From assembly GCF_019320115.1 (NCBI RefSeq), contig NC_089598.1, forward strand, positions 82,852,059 to 82,916,058: a stretch of 64,000 bases of DNA. The letters are read 5' to 3'. Source of the stretch: Miscanthus floridulus (lineage: Eukaryota; Streptophyta; Magnoliopsida; Poales; Poaceae). The position numbers and the translations under genes were made by a program. Of the stretch, positions 11,151 to 22,458 are shown piece by piece. Position 1 is the first letter of the stretch, and every line of letters begins with the position of its first letter. The notes beneath the pieces were generated by a model. That model saw only the letters and a list, made by a program, of their open reading frames with translations. It was not told the DNA's origin and ran no database searches.

Positions 11151-11682
11151 CTAGAACACGTCAATGCCCAAAATTACAAGACGGAAGCTCCGGTCGTCCA
11201 TCAACCTACAAACATGCGTTGAAATTAAAACGAAGACGTTAGATTATGGCGGAGTGAGGATGAGCGGTTAGATTAGATGAGAAGAGAGAGGACATTAATC
11301 ACGCAGGTGGGGAGGCGGGGATGAGAGAACACGTGAGGACCTCCACGGCGAAAAGGGGCGGCGACCCCTCGCCGCCGGTGACGAGGCTCCCTGACTCAGC
11401 CTATCAGGGAGCGCGGGACTACTCCACGTGGCAAGCGAGTCGCCTCCCACCATGGCTCAGTTGGCAGTCTCGTTTCCGGAAGGGAGAGACGTGGCGCGCT
11501 ACGGAAGGAGCAGGTGGCGGAACCGCATCAATGGTGGTCGCGGTTTCGGGCATTGTCTCCCTCAAACCTAAAACCCGGGACTCATTGGAGGGAGAGGAGA
11601 TTTAGGATTCCTAAGGGCAACTGTGGTTCATCCCCAATTCCAACTCTGGGGCTAGGGTTCGGGAGGTGAGGTACAAGAGCCT

Positions 11683-12681
11683 TGTTGGATATATTATGGG
11701 TTTGACCCATATAGTATTTAATAAATCAAATAAACTCTATAGGCCGTAATAATGTGTGATATATGGTTTAATACCGTACAGGATTTTGACAAGACGTTGA
11801 CTCGGTTTATATGGTTGGACATTGTTTATCTATATTGAGAAGCTGAGAAAAGGACGTGGGTGTGCCACAAGCGCCGTCACCGCCGCCGCCGCGGGCATGG
11901 GCGTGGCAGGGGGCGAGCGGACGGGACGAGAGTGGTTTTGCCACTCAATCCATATAATTACGGGAGTTACTCTCTTTTATGTTGGAGACGGCCTCATTGC
12001 GGGAGTTTTTCTGGAGTTACTCCCTTTTATGTTGGGGACAGCCTCATTGCGGGAGTTTTTGCATGTTACCGCCGTCTCCATTGTTCTGCGTCCGCGCACC
12101 TTCTCCGTCTCCTGATCTCCTCCTGAGCCCCTTTCCTTTTCCACCGTGAGCATATATTCCGAGCTCCTTCGTAAGCCATTCCTCTTGGCTTCCACCACAT
12201 ATTCAGCTGCTCTTTGGTTCTTCCCATCCTGGTTCCTGCGCGCACTGGAACTGGGAGAGTAGGGCCTCCGGAACGCCTGTCGTCTTCGTGTTCACCTGCT
12301 CAGGTGAAGGGTGGCAATCACGTTTTTGGGGAGTGTCACTAGCGGCACGACTACTCGCTACGTCTACGTCCTCTTCTTCCTGGTGTCGGTGCACGTTGAA
12401 GGTCCTCCGCTGATCGGCTCTGCTTTCCGTCTGCACTGCAACGAGCGGGACGACTACACCGATAGGCACTATGTCGTCGAGTGCATCCGGCTCTGCCGTT
12501 GGGTATGTTTCTGGAACGAATCTTGTAAGGTCTTGGCTATCAATCCTTAGCTTGAGTATCATCTGCGTGCTCGTCACGTTTAAGACACACAAACGCATAT
12601 ATGATGTCACCAACATGATCATTTTTATTTAATGTTTTTTTCTAGATTAAATTGCTGCTAAAATTGTCTAATATTTTAGCA
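11683..12681. mobile_element. Solo LTR, 999 bp, with perfect 5-bp target-site duplication
   Basis: The segment starts TGTTGGATATATTATGGG and ends ATATTTTAGCA, giving the usual TG...CA ends. It is flanked on both sides by AGCCT (11678-11682 and 12682-12686). No primer-binding site, polypurine tract or coding sequence adjoins it. This is the structure left when the two LTRs of a retrotransposon recombine. The family is probably Ty1/copia from the look of the LTR, but that is an impression. Orientation is uncertain, so no strand is given. Open frames inside it are LTR sequence, not genes. Confidence 0.8.
11964..12063. repeat. Tandem duplication of a 50-bp unit inside the solo LTR
   Basis: Two adjacent 50-bp units each start GAGTTACTC and run through TTTTATGTTGG and GCCTCATTGCGGGAGTTTTT. 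They differ at only a few bases. Repeated units in the U3 part of an LTR often mark enhancer regions; that role is only inferred here. Confidence 0.75.
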
Positions 12682-12770
12682 AGCCTGGTGTAGATCGGTC
12701 GGGATCTGTGGCTCACCAAAACCTTCGAGCCCGCGGATTGCTTGCCAGTTGGTGAAGGGGAAGCCCGTCA

Positions 12771-12955
12771 ATGCACTCGTTGAAGGGTAGGGCCAGGGGT
12801 ACAATTGTATGAAGCTCAGAATACATACGGCCAACGAACAGTATTTTTCTCTCACAACAAATCAGTCAACGATCATTTCAGCGGTACGAATAACCTGCCA
12901 GCCAGCGAGAGCCAGGCTTTTTTTTATTTCCTGGTAGGATAGGAGTACACCACTA
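12771..12955. repeat. Right copy of the direct duplication at 10971-11150
   Basis: The ordered landmarks TGCACTCGTTGAAGGG, GGCCAGGGGTAC, GAAGCTCAGAAT and AGGATAGGAGTACAC match the left copy. Between the last two, this copy carries a MITE-like insertion (about 12833-12890, with TTTTTCTCTCACAACAAATC) that is absent from the left copy, so the duplication preceded that insertion. Confidence 0.65.
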
Positions 12956-13296
12956 CATCCCCAACACATGGTTTTAGCTTTCTTTTTTTTAAAAAAAAAA
13001 AGCAGGCGTGGTGTTTCAGAGGGGTTCATTCATTCATCGCTTAGGCAGAGGCCAAAGGAAATGCACCTGTCCTTTCATTTCGCTTACTCATAGGCCCCGA
13101 AATATTTTGTCTAAAAAAGAAATGCACCGCCCCGCGGGAGGTCGATCGATGGCAACGAGAAGCAACCCATCTGCAAGCAACGGCAGCTCCGCTGAATTGG
13201 GCCACCGTACAGGTCCTTGCCGTGCATTACACGAGTTTACCACCACCAAACGATAGGTCAAACTGACTCAAAGGTGGGCGAGTGTGTGGTGGCGCT

Positions 13297-13358
13297 GCAT
13301 TATTGGCGATCGATCAAACCAAGGGTTGCATTATTGGCGATCGATCAAACCAAAGGCA
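13297..13358. repeat. Tandem duplication, 31-bp unit, two copies
   Basis: GCATTATTGGCGATCGATCA plus the following bases is repeated exactly 31 bp later, at 13297 and 13328. It is non-coding. Confidence 0.8.
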
Positions 13359-13456
13359 CGTTCGGCTGGTATTAAAGTTGGCTGATAAACTAGCTCAAAC
13401 TGTTTTGTTGTGAGAAAAAAATATTATAAATTCTAGCCGATAAACAAACAGGCTGT
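13358..13456. mobile_element. MITE fragment of the GTTCGGCTG / TTGTTGTGAG family
   Basis: The segment begins GCACGTTCGGCTGGT, contains TTTTGTTGTGAGAAAAAAATA and ends near GCCGATAAACAAACAGGCTG. This matches the small grass MITE family whose ends read like CTGTTCGGCTG. Related fragments, some inverted, are at about 12833-12890, 13735-13855 and 14497-14602. Confidence 0.5.
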
Positions 13457-13734
13457 AAATCCGTGCCACCGTGTCAGTCATCACTGCAGGGAGGAGAGGA
13501 TCAGAGGACGCCAGGACGGTGGGATGAGGCCGAGCAGGCGAGCACACTTGAGTCCCGTGAGAACTTGACGTCAAACCGTGTACTAGTCTGTAGTGTAACC
13601 TGGCTGGGATCTGTTGGCGATAGCGATACGATACGGTACCGTGGTCTGACCCAGTTTTGAAATTTGAATTCGCTGTACGTACGTATACAAGCTCTCAATC
13701 ATGGAGTCGCCGCACCGTACTGAACAGAACCGAA

Positions 13735-13855
13735 CATCATCCTGTTCGTTCGATTTATAAACCATATTTTTTCAGTCAACAAACAATATTTTTCTCTCAC
13801 AACAAATCGATCAATAATACTTTTAACAGTAACTTATCAGTCAAACGAATATGTC
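13735..13855. mobile_element. Second MITE fragment of the same family, inverted
   Basis: The segment contains CCTGTTCGTTCG, then TTTTTCTCTCACAACAAATC, and ends near CAGTCAAACGAATA. The CTCTCACAACAAATC core is the reverse complement of the TTGTTGTGAG core at 13358-13456. Confidence 0.45.
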
Positions 13856-13977
13856 GCCGGCCGCCGCCGTGTCCGTGGGGTCAGCGCGGCCACGTCTCAG
13901 TCTAGTCTAGCCTGCGACAAACCGAACACCACCAGATCAAGCACGTAGTCGCGGCCAAAGCAGTACGAGTACTTGGT

Positions 13978-14213
13978 GCCGGTTAGTTTCCAAAATTTTG
14001 CAAAATTTTTAAAGATTCTCCGTCACATCGAATCTTTAGACACATGCATAAAGCATTAAATATAAATAAAAAATAAAACTAATTACACAGTTTAGACGAA
14101 ATTCACGAGATGAATCTTTTAAGCCTAATTAGATTATGATTGGACACTAATTGTCAAATAACAACAAAATGCTACAGTACCATTTCCAAAAAATTTAGCC
14201 CACTAAACAAGAC
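13978..14213. mobile_element. MITE related to the one in the glycosyltransferase intron
   Basis: This grass family is recognisable from its internal order: GTTTCCAAAATTTTGC, CACATCGAATCTTTAGACAC, ATGCATAAAGCATTAAATAT, CACGAGATGAATCTTTTAAG, CCTAATTAGATTATGATTGG, then TTTAGCCCACTAAACAAG. The outer ends form an imperfect inverted repeat (GGTTAGT/ACTAAAC). It is AT-rich and non-coding. Confidence 0.65.
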
Positions 14214-14496
14214 GTGGCGAAACACTCCGACGGAATTGGAAACAGGATGCATGTCGTGGCACGTGGAGAGGGAGCCGACGTGGCGCCCTGCCGTTCGCTG
14301 CGTAGATCCGTACACGCGCGTGGACAATTACCATCAGCCTTTGCGTAACGGCGGGTGGTCCACGCCTCGCTCCCGGATGCGCTGTGCCAGAAGCGTTTGC
14401 TGCTGTCTGTGGACTGGAATGGATGCTCCGATCGCGGTGGCGGGGTATATGCTACGACGGCGTGCAATGCAACCCATCTACGTATAATACCCAGTG

Positions 14497-14602
14497 GAAA
14501 AACAACATATTCGCTTATCTTATAATATATACTTTTCAACTTGTTTTTTAGTTGAAAAAGTATTTTACTCTCATAATAAATCAGCCGAAACAGCATAGGT
14601 TT
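14497..14602. mobile_element. Third MITE fragment of the TTGTTGTGAG family
   Basis: The core CTCTCATAATAAATCAGCCG and the flanking TTTTTAGTTGAAAAAGTA inverted repeat fit a decayed member of the family at 13358-13456. Ends are approximate. Sequence from 14215 to 14496 is GC-richer and shows no supported gene. Confidence 0.4.
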
Positions 14603-15029
14603 TTTTTTCAGCGAGCTTACAATCCCTGCTTCTCGAAGATCAAGGAAAAGTACTGCCCGGTTGTGTCCCGCCGCCGCACATGCACAATGCGAAAACAGAA
14701 CCTAAGAAAAGATTGACAAGGAATCAAAGGATGCTCATAGCTAGTACGTACTTACAGGACCTGAGAAAAAGATTAAAAAGGAAAAGTGTTAGCCAGTTGT
14801 TATGAGACCTTTTTAAAAAGTAAATCGTTGTATGTATGAAGTAAATAAACCTACGTGTTCGTCCTACATCCATTCTTATCAAAAGTGAATGAGGCAATGA
14901 AATAATCCAATGAAAAACTATTACAATTAGATCGAATTATAAGACGATGATAAGATAGCAAAACAAATAACAATATATGGATGCATTCTATATTTATATT
15001 TCTAATATATTGGAGATAGTAATTGCCTT

Positions 15030-15650
15030 TAGTAGAGATGGTGCGGATAGCTTGCATTAAGGGGTTGAAAGTTAGTACGGTAACATGGTTTTTAGTGGAA
15101 GATGATGTACATGGTTAGTGGAAGATTACGTCAATAATTAGTGGGAGATGATATATGTGGATGACTTGCACGTTGAGATAGGCTTACAGTAGAGATTATT
15201 TTTATAAGAGATATAGATAGAGTCGTTTCTACTCCCTTTTTTAATCAGTATTTCTTTTGTATAATACCACTCTTATGTAACCTGGTACTTACACACCTAA
15301 CGCAATTTGAATCAACATTCCTTTCGTTTGGATTGGACAAAGAAAGATATATAAGCTGGGATATTATTTTTATAATGTATGTCACCGTTGCTTGCATGTC
15401 TATGTAGGGGCAACAAAAAATATGAGATCTAGAAGATATCCCACACATTGCTGCGGGATTACGGACAATTTAGAATAAAAATGAGTGGAGATAACGTATG
15501 TGCATAGCTTGCAATTAGAGGTTGAAAGTTAGCTATTGGTGGAAGATAACGTGCATAGTTAGTGAAGGATGATGTGGATAGCTTGTATGCTGGAATAGAC
15601 TTATGGTGATGATTATTTTTAATTTTTTATAAGAGATATAGATATAGATG
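15030..15650. repeat. Two diverged copies of a module of about 170 bp
   Basis: A module with GGTTGAAAGTTAG, AGTGGAAGAT, a GATGATG-type run and ATTATTTTTATAAGAGATAT occurs at about 15050-15225 and again at about 15515-15650. Both copies end in a run like AAGAGATATAGATA. It looks like the tail of an old dispersed repeat, but I cannot assign a family. The DNA at 14610-15030 and 15650-16000 has no feature I can support. Confidence 0.45.
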
Positions 15651-16139
15651 GGCTCGTTGCTCGTCAGGGCGACAAAATTTCTTAAAAATTGTTTGTGTTA
15701 GAAGACATTTAAAATCAGGACCGGTGAAAGAAATTAAATCCCCTTGACCGGCACAGTTGCGTTGCCGTCTATAGTGTGCTCGTTACATTACATGTGGTTT
15801 TTCTTTTCGTTTTATAAATCAATTACCGCACTGAAAGAACATTAGCGCATACTTAGCCAGATAGTCGATGCAGCAGGCACCACATATGGCAAGCATTCTC
15901 AAAGGATTAGAGAATCCTGCATACGCTATTGCAAATGTCACAAGATTCTAGGAACAATTTTGTATAAGGGAGGCTGGAGTAAAGTGGAGACCACCATTTG
16001 TCAAGGCAGGCTGAGCTCCACTACATCCAAACCTTTTGAGGCAAAAATGCACAATTCGTCCGGTTGCTCTTGAGCATGATATTCCACTCCAGGTGGCGGC
16101 AGATGCTTATCAATATTGGTTCCACCTGATGCTTTTGGG

Positions 16140-16360
16140 TCCGTCTCCATTCTCCATCTCCATCTCCATCTCCATCCGTGGCACGCAAGAGACGAGGCCA
16201 CGACTGACTGGAGGCAGGCCAACCCCAACCCGACGCGACCGGCAGGCAGCGGCGCACCAACGCAAAGGTTAGCCCACCCGCCCACCGCACCCAGCAGCGC
16301 ACTCTCCTGCCCCTGCCCGTGCCCGTGCCCACCTCCCCTTCCCCTTCCCCTTCCCCCTCC
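16140..16360. repeat. Short CT-rich microsatellites in the glycosyltransferase 5' region
   Basis: There is a (CATCTC)n run at about 16149-16175 and (CCCCTT)n / (GCCCGT)n runs at about 16310-16350. They lie just upstream of the coding start at 16499 and are probably in the promoter or 5' UTR. Pyrimidine-rich leaders are common in plant genes; a regulatory role here is inference. Confidence 0.6.
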
Positions 16361-16498
16361 CACCTCCACCTCCGCAGCCCGCGGTAACCTCACCACGCCA
16401 CGCCACATCGCGTGCGAGCAATTAAGCTGCCCTCGCGGCGCGATCCGGTGTCCACCGCTGCCCCGCCGGAGGAGGAAAGGTAGGGGGAGCACAGGGGG

Positions 16499-19400
16499 AT
16501 GCTAGAGGCGAAGCCGCCGTCGCCGGGCTCCGGCGCGGCCGGGGCGGCGGCGCACATCTACGGTCACCGGCGGTGGGCGGCGCCGCTGCTGGCCTCGGTC
16601 CTGCTCTCGTCGCTCCTCATCTCCGCGTCGCTCTTCTTCTCCTCCTCCCGCGCGCTGCTCCTCTCCTTCTCGCCGCTCCCCTCCGCGGCCTCCGCCGAGC
16701 CTCTCTTCGTCGAGGCCAAGCTCCGCCAGCAGATGCGGGCCGAGGAGCTCCCGGCGCGGGGCGCCGTGCCCAGGATCGCCTACCTCATCTCCGGCTCCGC
16801 GGGGGACGGAGCCGCGCTGCGCCGGACGCTCAGGGCGCTCTACCACCCGGCAAACACATACGTCGTGCACCTCGACCTCGAGGCCCCCGCCGCCGAGCGC
16901 GCCGAGCTCGCCTCTGCCATCCGCGCGGACCCCGTCTACGCCAGGTTCCGCAACGTCAAGGTCGTCACACGGGCCAACCTGGTCACCTACCGTGGCCCGA
17001 CCATGGTGGCGAACACGCTGCACGCGGCTGCCATCCTGCTGCGCGAGGGCGGTGATTGGGACTGGTTCATCAACCTCTCCGCCTCCGACTATCCGCTCGT
17101 CACCCAGGACGGTAAGCGCAGATGCGATCTGCCTCTTTCAGCACCCCCAGTTCCGTGATTGGATCTATCCGTCGCGGGAAGACGTGACCTTTGATCCGAA
17201 TCTTTTGGTGCTTCCAAAGGCGCGATCTTTGCGTGCCGATTTGGGCGAAATCATTTCCAAGTTTGGGTCACTCACTGGAGGATACAGTGTCTGGCTGGGG
17301 ATTTGAAACTTGGCCTACAGTGCCTGGCCGCAAGTGTTTGCCAAACATGCGATTTTATACGCGGGCTTGGAGCTGCCAATTGGGGAATGGGGTCAGATTA
17401 GTTTATGACATGTTTTTTCCCAGGCCATGTTTAGATTGCAAAAAATTGCAACCCGATGAATAGTAGCGTTTTCGTCTTATTTGGTAAATATTGTCCAATT
17501 GTGGACCAACTAAGCTCAAAAATTCATCTCGTGATTTCCAACTAAACTGTGCAATTAGTTATTTTTTTTACCTATATTTAATGCTTCATGCAAGCGGCAA
17601 AAAATTGATGTGATGGAGAGAGAGTTAAAAGAATTTGGAGGTGATCTAAACAAGGCCCCAATTGGTCTGGGAATTTGGTAAGATTTGATTACTTTTGCCG
17701 CTTCTAGGTGGTATCAGGGGAAAGTCAATCTTGGGGCGTATTTCTTTCTTTAAATAGAGCGTCTCACTGAGTCGCCTCTCTCTCTCTCTCCTCTCTCTTG
17801 ATTGCAATCTTGTTTTGCTTCTTCCCTTTCGATTTACTACTATTATTATGGATTCCTCTACTTGTTCATGGTGCAAACATTTTTGTTGTGATCAACATGT
17901 CTCTTTGTTTGTCTGATTTGTCTATCTATTGGCAGATCTGTTGCATGTGCTCTCCGAGTTGCCCAGGCAGCTTAACTTCATTGAGCATACCAGTGACATC
18001 GGATGGAAGGAGTAAGTTTACAGTCTGTCTGAAAGTTCTGTTATCTGTTCCCACGAGTTCTGCAGCTGCTAAATATGTGTCTCTGTAGGTACCAGAGGGC
18101 GAAGCCAGTGATCATCGACCCTGGGCTATACAGCCTGCAGAAGTCTGACGTTTTCTGGATAACAGAGAAAAGGAGTGTCCCAACTGCGTTCAAGCTCTTC
18201 ACTGGTAAATACATCAACATATATCATTCTTCACTGTATTTCACATACTAATTACTTGCAGTGTTGGTTGCTATTTACATGTCTGTTTTTCCTGGACTCT
18301 GCAACTAACAGCCTTTCTTTGCCACTGTTGTCAATGCTTGATACCAGAAAGCAAACACTTCATTTTTCTTTCCTCACCTCTGTGTTAAGACTAAGTTTGG
18401 TTGAGCATGAACCATGATGTCAGTTCTTCCGTCAGGAGATAGTGTTACCTGTATTTGATCAATCTGCCTGTTGGGAATTAATGCCAGGTGTGAGAAGTTT
18501 GATTGTTTTGATGGACCAATCTTGATTTAGGAATATGGTCTTGAATTGCTAGTGTGTGCCTATTACCTACTAATTTGTGGGCAATCAATATTCTTTTGTA
18601 TGGACTATCTCTGCACTACGCCACTACCGGAATGGCTTGTTAGCAATTTAGCATCAGATGATTTGCTAGAAAGAAATTATCTAGAAAATCATAAAACACT
18701 CCCATTACCATATCTCCAAGCAGGAAAAAAATTGCAGCTGACTAGCAGAGTAGCAGTTCAGATAGCACTAGATAGCTTCATTTTAGCTGTCCAAGGACAT
18801 ATCGATTTGGTCTCAAATTTGTTGAAACACCAATTTTGCTTAAAGAAACCAAGAAGGCAAGAACATAGGCTATTATTAATATTGAAGCCAATTAGTCTTC
18901 TTGTTTTTCTTGGTATGGTACCTTGAAAAGTTTTCTGTATCTGAATAAAGAAAATGGATTTAATTTTGATTCAAATATGGCTCAATTGGTTGCTCAGATA
19001 TGGCCCACCCAGCAATCGATATCAGATCGCTTATGTATTTGCAGATACAAGTTGTCTAAAAATATTCAAATGTTTTTTCTGCATTTTTCCTTTTAATATT
19101 ATTAAGACATATATGGGACTTCAATACTCCAAGAGATGCTAAATATCATGATTTCTGGGTCACTGATTTGGGAAGTAGGTATGGATCCTTAAAAAGTTAT
19201 GAGAGAACAAAAGATACAGCAATAGTTTAGGTTATTGCTGTGTATCAACATAACTTTAGTGAGGGTAAGCATCATGCGGAAGGCACATCAGATTGGATGC
19301 TTTGAGATAGCACTTCCATTTACCACCTGGCAAGCACCAGCTTGTGAATGGTGAAAGTGGCATCCTAGCTTTCCTTGTTTTCATCATCTAAAGTTATTAT

Positions 19401-20219
19401 TTCCATCCCCTCTGATTTCACAGTTTATTGAATACAAAATAAATGAATTAACATGAAATATTTTACAGAGTGTTGGCATTAATTTATGCTTGGTCTCAGA
19501 AGCCATTAGTGTTGATCTGTGTGCTACTTTCTATTCATGAAAATATCATGTTATAGTCTTTGACGCTATGCTTTTAGTGATATTTTCTGGTCCTTGGCAA
19601 TTTAGTATATCAATTGACATTTCCTGCCCAATTTTGTTCACGCTATATATGTTTCCTCACTTTGCACCTGTGGAATATGAATGCTTGCATTGCACAATTT
19701 TCAGGCTCAGCATGGATGATGCTTACCCATCAGTTTATTGAATACTGCATATGGGGATGGGACAATCTCCCAAGGACAGTCTTGATGTATTACGCCAATT
19801 TTCTTTCTTCACCAGAGGGTTACTTCCACACAGTCATCTGCAATGTCCCGGAGTTCCGCAACACCACAGTTAACCATGATCTACATTTCATTTCTTGGGA
19901 CAACCCACCAAAGCAACATCCTCATTATCTCACACTTGCTGACTTTGATGGTATGGTTAACAGTAATGCACCCTTTGCAAGGAAGTTTGGAAGGGAAGAT
20001 CCTGTGCTGGACAAGATTGACCAGGAACTATTGGGCCGCCAACCTGATGGATTTGTGCCTGGTGGATGGACAGATGTACTGAATACAACTGAGAAAGGGA
20101 AACCCTTCACTGTTGAGCGTGTGCAGGATCTCCGCCCAGGGCCTGGTGTGGACAGATTAAAGAAACTTGTCACAGGCTTGCTCACACAAGAAGGTTTTGA
20201 TGACAAGCATTGCTTGTGA
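16499..20219 (+). CDS. Glycosyltransferase family 14 protein, GlcAT14-like (Core-2/I-branching fold), 4 exons
   Basis: The exons are 16499-17111, 17936-18011, 18089-18204 and 19705-20219. All introns are GT-AG and the joined frame is 1320 bases, 439 residues. A hydrophobic segment at about residues 27-48 after a short basic N-terminus predicts a type II Golgi membrane protein. The catalytic region begins near residue 91 (PRIAYLISGS) and contains LYHPANTYVVHLDLEAP, DWDWFINLSASDYPL, then DVFWITEKR, and after the third intron WMMLTHQFIEYCIWGWDNLP. These are hallmarks of the plant GT14 / PF02485 group. Characterised Arabidopsis members add glucuronic acid to arabinogalactan-protein glycans, so a similar cell-wall role is likely, though sugar specificity cannot be read from sequence. 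Length is normal and I see no disabling change. The start sits in a purine-rich context and gives the only N-terminus with a signal anchor. Intron 1 contains a MITE; intron 3 is 1.5 kb. Confidence 0.93.
17423..17657. mobile_element. MITE in intron 1 of the glycosyltransferase gene
   Basis: Terminal inverted repeats GGCCATGTTTAGAT and ATCTAAACAAGGCC differ at one position. The interior carries CTCGTGATTTCCAACTAAAC, TGTGCAATTAGTTA and ATATTTAATGCTTCATGC, the inverse of the family seen at 13978-14213. A possible 3-bp duplication (CCA) flanks it. It lies wholly within the intron and does not disturb the splice sites. Confidence 0.75.
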
Positions 20220-20900
20220 AACTCCCAGTAAGACGATTCTGGGGCAGTTACACGGCCAAATTTGAGGGCATTGGGCCATTTGCTAGGAATGCCTACTAGC
20301 TGAAGCAGCAGCACATAGCATCATGTACGCGTGGATAGGTGCTCTTATAGACAACCGCTTGAGTTGAGTTACCGTACAGCAGGAGACCACGGATGTAGCA
20401 GGCGGAGATTATACAGAACTAGTAGCTCATTAGGTTATGTTAGATGATTATATCAGCCCCCAACCATCAATAATGTTGGAATTTTTGACATCTCTGCGCT
20501 GCGGGTTGTGCAAGGTAGTCCATTCTTTGTTTGGAAGCCATGGCACCCTGGTATAACCAACTGGCAGCGAGTGAGACTTCGTTGTATTGACTAGTGGATA
20601 TTTCTGGGCAAACTGATACATTTGATTGCACACATGTATTCATTTATTTCTTTTCCTCTTCGAGTCGTGGTCTTCTCGTATTGCACAGGCGAGGATAAGG
20701 CTTGCCATTAACACCCTTTTCTAGACCCCGCACAGAGCTGGAGCTCTGCACTGGGTACATCCTTTGATGAGTATATATAGCAAAATGCTCGTGCTGTTTT
20801 CTTACCTGCATCTGGTACGCCCGTGCTGCTCTGCTGTACAGTTTCGGTTGAGAGAGAGTTAGAAATGCTGTTGCAATTTGAATATTTGTATTTGCATTGC
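20220..20900 (+). other. Probable 3' UTR of the glycosyltransferase gene
   Basis: The 680 bases after the TGA at 20217-20219 have no coding signal. They contain several AT-rich stretches that could act as plant poly(A) signals, such as the run near 20870-20900. The exact cleavage site cannot be set. From 20900 to 21345, where a retrotransposon LTR begins, I see nothing else. Confidence 0.4.
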
Positions 20901-21345
20901 TGTTTGGAGTCTGGATCGTTCGAAGTGAGTTTTCTCATGTCACCTGTAAATATAGTAAAGTTCCTAGTGGAACATTTGGATACAGCACATGAATGGAGAG
21001 AGAGACACAAAGGAACATCGGTGTGTGCAAGGCTGCAAGCATTGAAGCGAGCAGCATGAACATCGGTTGGTTAATTCATGAACAAGAGCATTATATTCAC
21101 TTAAAATTTTATAACAGAACTACCGTGTTTACAAAAATGCCAACACCAAATTCGAATACAACCATGTCTAATACATCCAGAATATTGAATTACCTCTAAT
21201 CTAAGGGCTAAGAATGCCAACATACGACAGCTCTACAGACCCATATATATTTTGCCGCATTTTCTTTCCACCAGTTCAGTGGGCCTGACGTTCCTGGGGC
21301 CTTTCTGACAGAGTTTTGCAGGATCATCTAGCCATAGATCTAGCA

Positions 21346-21777
21346 TGTATAATGATATTTAGGATAAACAGCAAGTCCTAGAATATGAACTAGTACGAGA
21401 TTTAGAGATAGAGTGAGAAAGAGAGAGGGGTTGTGGAGGTGTAAATCATCGGCCGCCTTCGTAGAAGACGAGCTGGCCATGGAGTCGCTTGTCGGTGGCG
21501 CGGTGAAGCCTGGCGGTGAAGACGCTGTCACGGTGGCGGCGGTGGCCGGTGGTGGAGCTTTCCGTCGCTGGCAACGCCCCCTCTCTAAATCGACTAGGGT
21601 TTAGGGACTGTAGGTGGGGCATCTGGCGGCTCAGGTGAACCTCGTGCCTTGTGCCTCAGCCCCCACCTCTCTTTTATGACGCTGTGCGACGGAGGCTCAC
21701 CAACCATGGAGCGGTTGGACGTCCCCGATCAGGGCACAGATCTAAGGTTGGGCCAATTGGAAGAGATCAATCTAACA
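21346..21777 (-). mobile_element. 3' LTR of a minus-strand Ty1/copia element
   Basis: On the minus strand the LTR starts TGTTAGATTGATCTC at 21777, directly after a polypurine tract, and ends in ATTATACA at 21346 (TG...CA ends). The RNase H end of the same element stops 185 bp upstream at 21962. The middle is GC-rich with short open frames that are LTR sequence. I find no matching 5' LTR near 38-39 kb, so the lower boundary rests on the TG/CA ends alone. Confidence 0.65.
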
Positions 21778-21790
21778 TTCCCCCTTGATC
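21778..21790 (-). other. Polypurine tract of the minus-strand copia element
   Basis: On the minus strand GATCAAGGGGGAA sits immediately before the LTR start. This is the expected position and composition for the plus-strand primer of LTR reverse transcription. Confidence 0.7.
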
Positions 21791-21961
21791 TCACCTTATG
21801 ACTTAAACTTAACTTACTTACTTTATCTTGTTCCCATTACATCACGGATCAGTGCATAGAGCGTGCCTCATCGTTATGGTCAGTTGCCATTAGATTAAAC
21901 AGCTATAATGCACCTCTCTGTTTTGAAACAAATTCTCAACTAGGCCCTTATTGTTCAGGAA

Positions 21962-22453
21962 TCATAAGCTTTCCCTTAAACCCATGCCGGCTAAGTGTTC
22001 TCTGAACACGCTGGGTGGTAAGCCTTTTATAAGCGGATCCACGAGCATCTTTTCTGTTCTTATATACTCAAGACTAATTATATGACCCCGGACTTTGTCT
22101 TTCACAATATAATACTTTACATCAATGTATTTGGCAGCACCACTTGACTTATTGTTGTGAGCATAACATACTGCTGGATTATTATCGTAGTATAACTTGA
22201 GTGGTTTATGTATGTCATCTACCACTTTCAACCCGGGCATGAATTTTTTCAGCCAATTCACCTGCTCTATGGCCTCATAACATGCTACAAACTCGACATA
22301 CATTGTGGATGATGTAATGACGGTTTGCTTTGAGCTTTTCTACGATATAGCTCATACTACGAGAGTGAATATATATCCTGACGTGGATTTTCTGTCATCT
22401 CCCGCATAATCAGAATCTGTATACCCCTCTATGTGCAGGGAATCAGATCTTGT
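21962..22453 (-). pseudogene. Copia RNase H C-terminal part, separated from its reverse transcriptase by an inserted element
   Basis: Reading minus, the frame carries copia RNase H landmarks: GYTDSDYAGDDRKSTSGYIF, then A-C-Y-E-A-I-E-Q-V-N-W-L and YYDNNPAVCYAHN, KYIDVKYYIVKDKV and KMLVDPLIKGLP. The frame is broken near 22300-22350. The N-terminal continuation is not upstream here but at 34543 and beyond, because a 12-kb gypsy element has inserted at 22454-22458. The reading on both sides of that insertion resumes in register. Confidence 0.85.
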
Positions 22454-22458
22454 GTACG
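22454..22458. repeat. Target-site duplication GTACG, left copy
   Basis: GTACG precedes the TG of the left LTR; the second copy is at 34538-34542 after the right LTR's CA. Five bases is the usual duplication size for Ty3/gypsy integration. Confidence 0.9.

Noticed and set aside
16502..17023. 173-codon minus-strand frame opposite the glycosyltransferase first exon
   Set aside because: It is a shadow of the GC-rich coding exon, with E/G/R-rich low-complexity translation.
18546..18926. 126-codon frame in intron 3 of the glycosyltransferase gene
   Set aside because: It lies between good splice sites, joins no exon in frame, and its translation has no family signature.
20708..21010. 100-codon minus-strand frame beyond the glycosyltransferase gene
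   Set aside because: It lies in the probable 3' UTR, lacks domain features and has no splice or promoter support.
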